Origin: Candidatus Omnitrophota bacterium
GTDB taxonomy: Bacteria > Ratteibacteria > UBA8468 > B48-G9 > JAFGKM01
Assembly: GCA_023818785.1 (NCBI GenBank)
Contig: JAMWCO010000008.1
Span: forward strand, 1-19,869
Reading direction: 5' to 3'
DNA length: 19,869 nucleotides
Shown piece after piece: positions 9,417 to 16,500 of this stretch. Within the stretch, counting starts at the first letter, position 1. Every line of letters starts with the position of its first letter. The notes beneath the pieces are model-generated. The model worked only from the letters and a program-made list of their open reading frames with translations. It was not told the origin of the DNA and made no database searches. Position numbers and translations under genes: made by a program.

Positions 9417-9470
9417 AAATTTTGCTTTTCCCCAATATTAAATTAAGCAAAATTTGAAAATTTATTTTTA
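9417..9470 (+). terminator. Terminator-like hairpin after recX
   Basis: Directly after the recX stop, AAATTTTGCTT (9417-9427) and AAGCAAAATTT (9445-9455) form a perfect 11-bp inverted repeat with a 17-base loop, followed by a T-rich stretch (to 9469). The stem is AT-rich and the loop long, so strength is doubtful, but it is the longest perfect inverted repeat I found in a + strand gene gap. Confidence 0.45.
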
Positions 9471-9483
9471 AAAATGATAGAAT
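9454..9483 (+). promoter_or_regulatory. Promoter of alaS, likely leaderless transcript
   Basis: TTGAAA (9454-9459) and TAGAAT (9478-9483) are each 5 of 6 to the sigma-70 consensus, with an 18-base spacer. Initiation 6-8 bases downstream would fall at or next to the A of ATG 9491. No SD sequence precedes that ATG. The -35 box overlaps the end of the hairpin that ends recX. Confidence 0.5.
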
Positions 9484-9490
9484 AAAAAAT

Positions 9491-12085
9491 ATGGAAAGCA
9501 AAATAATAAGGGAATCTTATTTAAAATTTTTTGAAAGTAAAGACCATAAAATTGTTAGGAGTAGTAGTTTAATTCCTATTGAAGACCCTACTTTACTTTT
9601 TACAAATGCAGGTATGGTTCAATTTAAAAAATTCTGGGCGACAGATGTTCCTTTATCATATACAAGAGCAACAAGTTGTCAGAAATGTTTAAGAGCAGGT
9701 GGAAAGGATAGTGACCTTGAAAAAATTGGAGAAAGTGGTAAACATCACACTTTTTTTGAAATGCTTGGCAATTTTTCTTTTGGAGATTATTTTAAAAAAG
9801 AAGCAATTGAATGGGCATTTGAGTTTATTATTGGGGTTTTAAATATAAAAGAAGAAAATTTATGGGTATCCTATTTTAAAGATGATATAGAAACAAGAGA
9901 TTACTGGAAAAGATTTTTGCCAGAAGGAAGGATAATACCTCTTGGAGAAAAGGATAATTTTTGGGGGCCTGCAGGTGATACTGGGCCTTGTGGACCATGT
10001 ACAGAGATTTATTTTGACTTTGGGAAAGAAAAAGGATGTGGGAAGGATAGTTGTAAACCTGGGTGTAGTTGTGATAGGTTTCTTGAGTTTTGGAATCTTG
10101 TATTTATTCAATATGATAAACAGAAAGATGGCTCTTTTTTACCTTTGAAAAGAAGAGGTGTTGATACTGGAATGGGTCTTGAAAGGATAACAAGAATTTT
10201 GCAAGAAGTTGAAACAAATTATGATACAGACCTTTTTATACCAATTATAAAAAAGATAGAAAGAATGAGTGGGTTTTCATATAGGGAAAATAAGAGGAAT
10301 TTTAGGATTATTTCAGACCATATAAGAGGTATTGTTTTTGCAATTAGTGATGGAGTATTACCTTCAAATGAAGGTAGAGGATATGTTTTAAGAAGGATAA
10401 TAAGAAGGGGTTGTTTAAGTGGGCTTGATTTGAATTTAAAGGAACCATTTTTATTTAATTTATCTGAAGTTGTAATTGAAAAAATGAAAGAAGTTTATCC
10501 GGAACTATTAATCAATAAAAAAATTATTGAAAAAGTTATACATGAAGAAGAAGAGAGGTTTCATTACTTAGTTTCATCGTCAAGAAAAATATTTTTTGAA
10601 GTTATAAAGAAAGAGGAAAAAGAAGAAATTGGTGGAGAAACTATATTTAAATTATATGATACTTATGGAATACCAAAAGATTTAATAGATGAACTTGCAT
10701 TTCAATATAATAAAAGAGTTGATTGGAATGAATTTGAAAGATATATGGAAAAACAGAAAGAGCAATCAAGAAAAAAATCAAAGATAGGTATGAAGAAGGA
10801 AGAAATCTTGGTATCTGATAGAATTGTAGAAACAGAATTTGTTGGATATGAAAAGATATCTGAAAAAGGAGTTATTATTGGAATTTATAAAGGAGAAAAT
10901 GACTTATATTATCTTATTTTTGACAAAACTGTTTTTTATCCTGAAAAGGGTGGCCAGATTGGAGATAGAGGGATAATATTTAATGATAATTTTAAATTTA
11001 AGGTTATTGATACTCAGATAGACGAAAAAGGTCTAATTTATCATATTGGTAAAGTGATTAAAGGGAATATAGAAGATTTAAAGATTAAAGGTGAATTTTA
11101 TTTAATTGTTGATGAAGCAATTAGAAAAAGTATCTCTATAAATCATACTTCAACACATCTTCTTCATTATGCATTAAGAGAAATAATAGGGAAAGAAGTA
11201 AGACAGGCAGGTTCTTATGTAGGAGATGATAAATTGAGGTTTGATTTTGTATGTTTTACAGATATTGACCAAGAGATAATAAAAAAAGTGGAAAGTTTAG
11301 TATGTGAAAAAATTTTTGAAAAAGTTCCTGTTTTTGTTGAAGAGATGACTTTGAATGAAGCAGTTGAAAAAGGAGCCATTGCTTTATTTACGGAGAAATA
11401 TGGTGAAAAAGTTAGAGTTGTTTCAACAGGGAATTTTCATAAAGAAGTTTGTGGTGGAACACATTTAAAAAATACAGGAGATATTTTTTTGTTTCATATA
11501 ACATCATTTTCAACTATTGGTAAGAACTTAAAAAGAGTTGAAGCAATAACTTATAAAAATTGTCTTGAATACTTTTACAAATCTTTATCAACATTGAAAA
11601 ATATCTCAAATTTGTTAAAAGTAGATGAAGAGAAAATTGCTGGTAGAATTGAGAAGATAATAGATGAGTTAGAAGAAAAAAATAAAATCATTGAGAAATA
11701 TGTTAATATGGATATTACAAAAATTACAGAAGAAATTTTAAAAAATCCCCAGAAACTTTATATAAATGGAAAAGAAGTTAAGTTTTTTTATTTTAAGGTT
11801 AATATTAATGAAAAAGAGAATGTTGCAAAAATTTCTGATATAGTTGTAAATAAAGAAAAAAATGGGATTGTTTTTGTGGTTTCTGAAATAAATGGAGAAA
11901 GTTTTTTTGTATTTAAAGTTGGAGATAATTTTAAAGGAGATATCTCTGCAATAAAAATTATAAAAAATTTATCTAAATATATAAAAGGTGGAGGTAATGA
12001 AAAATTTGTAAGTGGGATAATAGAAAAAGGAGTTGATATTAATTTCATCATTGAAGAGATTAAAAAAAATTTAAAAAATGGTTAA
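9491..12085 (+). CDS. alaS: Alanyl-tRNA synthetase
   Basis: AlaS charges tRNA-Ala and clears mischarged Ser/Gly-tRNA-Ala. At 864 aa it is full length. The N-terminal class II core opens with SYLKFFESKDHKIVRSSSL, then LLFTNAGMVQFKKF, FEMLGNFSFGDYFKKEAIEWA, and WGPAGDTGPCGPCTEI. A cysteine-rich insert follows (Cys183, 188, 192, 194) of the kind seen in some AlaS subgroups, then the class II motif 3 (GVDTGMGLERI). The editing domain has HTSTH (His552, His556) and CGGTH (Cys654, His658), the zinc ligand set. The C-Ala domain at the end is less conserved: its glycine-rich motif is reduced to GGGNEKF. The start is ATG 9491 without ribosome site. The stop overlaps the sigma factor start by 8 bases. 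Confidence 0.97.
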   Translation: MESKIIRESYLKFFESKDHKIVRSSSLIPIEDPTLLFTNAGMVQFKKFWATDVPLSYTRATSCQKCLRAGGKDSDLEKIGESGKHHTFFEMLGNFSFGDYFKKEAIEWAFEFIIGVLNIKEENLWVSYFKDDIETRDYWKRFLPEGRIIPLGEKDNFWGPAGDTGPCGPCTEIYFDFGKEKGCGKDSCKPGCSCDRFLEFWNLVFIQYDKQKDGSFLPLKRRGVDTGMGLERITRILQEVETNYDTDLFIPIIKKIERMSGFSYRENKRNFRIISDHIRGIVFAISDGVLPSNEGRGYVLRRIIRRGCLSGLDLNLKEPFLFNLSEVVIEKMKEVYPELLINKKIIEKVIHEEEERFHYLVSSSRKIFFEVIKKEEKEEIGGETIFKLYDTYGIPKDLIDELAFQYNKRVDWNEFERYMEKQKEQSRKKSKIGMKKEEILVSDRIVETEFVGYEKISEKGVIIGIYKGENDLYYLIFDKTVFYPEKGGQIGDRGIIFNDNFKFKVIDTQIDEKGLIYHIGKVIKGNIEDLKIKGEFYLIVDEAIRKSISINHTSTHLLHYALREIIGKEVRQAGSYVGDDKLRFDFVCFTDIDQEIIKKVESLVCEKIFEKVPVFVEEMTLNEAVEKGAIALFTEKYGEKVRVVSTGNFHKEVCGGTHLKNTGDIFLFHITSFSTIGKNLKRVEAITYKNCLEYFYKSLSTLKNISNLLKVDEEKIAGRIEKIIDELEEKNKIIEKYVNMDITKITEEILKNPQKLYINGKEVKFFYFKVNINEKENVAKISDIVVNKEKNGIVFVVSEINGESFFVFKVGDNFKGDISAIKIIKNLSKYIKGGGNEKFVSGIIEKGVDINFIIEEIKKNLKNG

Positions 12086-12890
12086 AATGGCAAAAAAAAC
12101 ATCATTAAAAGAAGAAAAAGAAATTATAATTAGGATAAGGAAAGGAGATAAAAAATTAAAGGAAGAATTTATAAAAAATAATCAAGGTCTTGTTTTTCAT
12201 ATTGCTAAAAAATATGCTTTTACTTCAGAGATTTTGCCAGATTTGATTGCAGAAGGTAATATGGGATTATTAAGAGCAATTGAAAAATTTGATTTTAGAA
12301 GAAAAGTAAAATTTGGAACATATGCTTATTTCTGGATAAAAAGATTTATTTTAAGAGCAATAATGAAAGAATTTGAGATTTTGAAGATACCTGAGAAATA
12401 TCATGAATTTAAAGAAAAAATAGGAGAAATTAACAATACTTACAATTTAAAATATGGTAGAGATGCTAAGGATGAAGAAATAGCAAAAGAATTAAAAATT
12501 CCTGTAAGTGTAGTAAAAAAATTAAAAAGATATTCTGATGAAATTACAGTTATTTCTTCAGATTTTTATAATGGAGATAGAGATATTGACCTTTTTGATA
12601 TAATAGATAAAAATCATAAAAAGACAGATTTTACCTGGGAAGTATTGAGAAATAAAGATATTTTAAATAAAATTTTTGATAGGATAAGGGAGAAAGAGAA
12701 AAGAGCAAATGTAGATATGTGGTTTAGTGTTTTAAAATTACACTATGGTATTGAAAATGGTATTCAATATAGTTATAAAGAAATAGCAAAAAAACTTGGA
12801 GTAACAAGGCAAAGAATTCATCAGATAAAAAAGGTTGCTCTTAAAAAATTAAAAGAGGAATGCGAGAAAATAAAAAAGGAGTTAAAATGA
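12078..12890 (+). CDS. Sigma-70 family RNA polymerase sigma factor (alternative, lacking region 1.1)
   Basis: This 270-aa protein directs RNA polymerase to a promoter class. Region 1.2/2.1 begins at about residue 11; region 2 is clear: LVFHIAKKY, PDLIAEGNMGLLRAIEKFDFRRKVKFGTYAYFWIKRFILRAI (38-95). Region 3 is helical with a KYGRDAKDEEIAKEL element (125-139), and region 4 has a helix-turn-helix, SYKEIAKKLGVTRQRIHQI (232-250). Relative to RpoD, the 2.4 stretch reads WIKRFILRAI instead of WIRQAITRAI, so key -10-contacting residues differ, and no 1.1 region is present. I read it as an alternative (group 2/3) sigma. The start is ATG 12078 or 12087; neither has an SD, and coupling to alaS is likely. 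No anti-sigma gene is adjacent; its regulon is unknown. Confidence 0.9.
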   Translation: MVKMAKKTSLKEEKEIIIRIRKGDKKLKEEFIKNNQGLVFHIAKKYAFTSEILPDLIAEGNMGLLRAIEKFDFRRKVKFGTYAYFWIKRFILRAIMKEFEILKIPEKYHEFKEKIGEINNTYNLKYGRDAKDEEIAKELKIPVSVVKKLKRYSDEITVISSDFYNGDRDIDLFDIIDKNHKKTDFTWEVLRNKDILNKIFDRIREKEKRANVDMWFSVLKLHYGIENGIQYSYKEIAKKLGVTRQRIHQIKKVALKKLKEECEKIKKELK

Positions 12891-13399
12891 AAGATTTGAA
12901 AAGTTTAATTAGGACAATCCCTGATTTTCCAAAAAGTGGTATTTTATTTAGAGATATTACACCAATTCTTCAGGATGGAGAAGCATTTAAGCAAGTTATT
13001 CTCACTTTTAAAAAAGAAACACCAAAAAATGTAAAAAAAGTTGTTGCAATTGAATCAAGGGGTTTCATTTTTGGTTCTCCACTTTCATATTTACTTGGAG
13101 TTGGTTTTGTCCCAATAAGAAAATCAGGGAAACTTCCATGGAAGAAAATTAAGATGGAGTATGACCTTGAATATGGAGTTGATACAATTGAAATACATCA
13201 GGATGGTATAAAAAAAGGAGAGAGAGTTATTCTTATTGATGATTTACTTGCTACTGGTGGAACTGCTTTTGCTTCTGTAAAATTGATAGAAAAATGTGGT
13301 GGTATTGTTGAAAAGATTTTGTTTCTTGTTGAACTTACTGATTTAAATGGCAGAGAGAGATTAAAAGATTATGATGTTTTTTCTATAATTAAGTTTTAA
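12887..13399 (+). CDS. apt: Adenine phosphoribosyltransferase
   Basis: Apt salvages adenine by joining it to PRPP, giving AMP and pyrophosphate. The 170-aa protein fits the family length and begins LKSLIRTIPDFPKSGILFRDITPIL, a hallmark opening. It continues with the ESRGFIFG and GFVPIRKSGKLPW segments, and the PRPP-binding loop ERVILIDDLLATGGTA with its acidic pair. The start is ATG 12887: it overlaps the sigma factor stop (ATGA) with GGAG at 12878-12881. A longer in-frame ATG at 12860 would put that ribosome site inside the gene and add a non-conserved extension, so it is rejected. Last gene of the + strand run; transcription converges on the glycosidase gene. Confidence 0.96.
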   Translation: MKDLKSLIRTIPDFPKSGILFRDITPILQDGEAFKQVILTFKKETPKNVKKVVAIESRGFIFGSPLSYLLGVGFVPIRKSGKLPWKKIKMEYDLEYGVDTIEIHQDGIKKGERVILIDDLLATGGTAFASVKLIEKCGGIVEKILFLVELTDLNGRERLKDYDVFSIIKF

Positions 13400-13598
13400 T
13401 TTATATTAAAAAAGAATGAAAATAAAATTGAAGAAAAAATTTTTTTAGTTTTTAAAATGGACAGCCCTTTCTTTATTTTATCTCAAACATAGAAAAAGTA
13501 ATGACCTTGATTTTTTTACCCAATATAAAATACGAAAGACCCATAATAATCATCAACTTTTTTCAATCTTTTCCCTATTTAGGTGAAATTTTGCTTTT
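13400..13598. other. Convergent gap between apt and the glycosidase gene
   Basis: This 199-base AT-rich gap holds no supported gene. It contains weak AT-only inverted repeats, such as TTTTAAT-N4-ATTAAAA at 13394-13411 and an A6T7 run at 13434-13446, but no G+C-stemmed hairpin with a T-tract that I would call a terminator for either side. Confidence 0.5.
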
Positions 13599-16500
13599 TT
13601 ATTTTTCTATCTTGTCGGGTCTATTCCCACCTGTAATTGCAATTAAAATAGGAACACCTATTTTTTTACTTGAAAATATTATTGATTTTATTTCTTTCTC
13701 TGGAAAAGGATTTCTCCATCCCATTTTATATATACTTACTATTGGAAATACTCCACTTTTTCCCTTCCATGCACATTTTGTAAATGTGTCAGTTTCATAT
13801 AAAAATGGTTCTTCAGGATTAGATGAAGCCCAATCTCTTAAATTTACTCCTCCTACTAATTTTATTTCATAATTGGTGCCATCTTCATAATTTATAATAT
13901 AACTTCCATGGTGGTCTTTACTTGTCCATGCGGATGATTGTAGAAAAAATAAAAAATCAAATTTGGAATTAATAGGTATTTCAATTTTTTCAGGGAGATT
14001 ACTTTGAGGTCTATATTTTGAACTTAAAACAATACAACTTAAAGGTTTTTCTATTCTAAATGGGACACCATCTGAAATAAAAATATTCTTATCAAGGGGG
14101 AAATCGCTTAAATCACAATCAGGGCCTTGGTCTGTCCATCCGCCAATTCCATCATCTTTTTTTTCATCTTTAAAACTCCTATTTAAAAAATTTGATATGT
14201 CAATCATTTTATAATTTAAATTTTTGGGAATTTCTTCTTCTTTCTCCTTTTCAATTTTAACACCAATATTTGTTAAAATTGTAGAAATTATTCTTGTTGA
14301 ATGTGGTTTATGTCCTCCCTCCCAATTTATATTATTCAAAATTGCTTCTCCTTTTCCAACTTTTAAATTTAATATATACGATGGATAAAATAGATAATCC
14401 CCTTTTTGACTTAATATCTCATAATCTGAAATTTGGCCAAGATTATATTCCTTTGCAGAAAAAATAATTCCATAATTTTCACTTTCAGGTCTTCTTTTCC
14501 AGAAAAAATCATAATTTGTTAATCCTTCAATAATTTTATTCCTTCCCATCTTTATCGCTCTTCCTACAAATGATTCTGGCAAAACTTTTGTTATCTTTAT
14601 CTCATCCTCAACTATTTTTGAGATATATCCGCAATTTTCATATGTAACTTTATTAAAGAAAAGCATTCCACCCTTTCTAAGATATAAATTCAACTTTTCT
14701 ATTTCATCTGCTTTTGGAATATATTTTTCATCAATTAATATAACTTTGTAATTATATATCTCATCCAAGTTTTTAATTATATCAAATTTAACCCCAATAT
14801 TCATAAGTCCTCTCAGAAATTCAGTGGTTTGGCCTAATATAACACCACATTTTTGTATATTCTCTTTATAACTACCCAAATATTCAATAATTTCTTGCAG
14901 TATAATTTTACAGATAGGATTTTTTTCAAAATTTTCTAATAAATTTAATTGATTAAAAAATAATAATCCATCGCCATAAGGTATTTCTATCATACCTACA
15001 TAAATATAACCTTCTGGCCCACCTGCTTCAACAAGACATTTATAATTACCACTTTGTGGCTTTATGTAAAAGTTTTCACCAATCTTATGTTCTGGATACC
15101 AGTAATTCAATTCATCAATATTAATTTTTTTAAATAATGGATGAGAATTTCTAAAAGTTAATGATGTGCTTGAATTTAATGATGATGGAATTAATGGCAT
15201 AGGAGAAAGATTTAAATTCTTATTCTGTTTTAAAATCAAAACCTTCCCTCCATCTTTTACCCATTTCAATATATTTTCTTTTGCTTCATCTTTTATTTCT
15301 TTTTGTTTCTCACCAATAATTAAAATATCAAATTTTTTTAATATTTCAGGAGAAATTCTGTCTATATTTTCAATATTTGAAATTAATTTTGTCAGATTCG
15401 TAAATGTTGTATTCTCTGGGTCATAAAGAGCAATATTATGTTTTGTTTTAATTGAAATAGAAGATTTAGGATATGTAAAGATAGTGACTTCTTTTTTAAC
15501 AAGTGGATAATTTCCATCTAATAAATATAATTTTAAGAAAAATTTTTCTTTTTGCTTAACTTTTGGTAATAAAAATGTGACTTTTTCTCTAATTAAATCG
15601 CAGGAACTAAAACTTAGATACTTATTATCACCTTTAATCATTTCCCCTTTTTCATTTTCCAATTTCCATTTAAATTCCAGTTTTTTATCTTCAAATCTAT
15701 CATAATGTAGATTTACATCATAACTAACATATTCGCCTTCAAAAAATTTGTTATATTTCTGAATAATGTTTATATCAACTTCTGGTATTTCAAGAAGGAT
15801 TGGATTTCTATATATCCATTCCCACAAAGTTATTACACTACTTTCAACATCTCTATGACCATATACAAACCATTTATTGGTTTCCTTATGCCCAATCTCA
15901 ACACTTGCTGGATTTACATATACTTCTTCTCCAATTAATCTTGTAAAACCATCTGGTGGATTGAAATGGACATTCCAACAACATTCATTTATTATTATTG
16001 GTTTTTCTCCATATCTCATTGGTGACCCCTCAATTACATTTGCTACTTTTTTAACTTGCCCAGAAGGTATTTGCATCCCTTTCTCAAAACTTTTATCTAT
16101 ATCTCTCCAATATACAAGGTTTGGCAAGAATGTTGTTGGATATCTTAAAGCATAAACATCAACTGGATAATGGGTTGAAAATATATTTGTAACACCTCTT
16201 AAGTCAATATCACATCCAAATTCTATAATCCTTGTGTCATCAACCTTTATAAGTTCTTCATAAACTCTTTTTAATCTTTCATAATTTTTCTGGTTAGAAT
16301 ATCCCATAAATTCATTACTAACATACCAGGTGACTACTGAAGGATGATTTTTTAAACCATTTATTATTTCTTTATCAGTTCTAATTTTATTTTCCCAAAA
16401 TTCGTCACTATCAAGAATATGGTCTGTAGGACCAGCAATTGTTGCTGTGCCTTGTGCAAAAATTATACCTTCTTCATCTGCTATTTCTGCTCTATATTCA

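Noticed and set aside
10034..10075. Cysteine-rich insert in AlaS as a new zinc domain
   Set aside because: The Cys183/188/192/194 cluster resembles an insert I recall from other AlaS proteins, so it is probably an ordinary subgroup feature.
12860..12886. N-terminal extension of apt from ATG 12860
   Set aside because: ATG 12887 has a well-placed GGAG and gives the normal family N-terminus; the extension lies in the sigma factor end.
13394..13446. Bidirectional terminator between apt and the glycosidase gene
   Set aside because: The inverted repeats are short and AT-only, with no G+C-rich stem; they could be chance in this composition.
13501..13872. 123-aa + strand frame opposite the end of the glycosidase gene
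   Set aside because: Hydrophobic, no ribosome site, and mostly antisense to a well-supported gene; typical shadow frame in AT-rich DNA.
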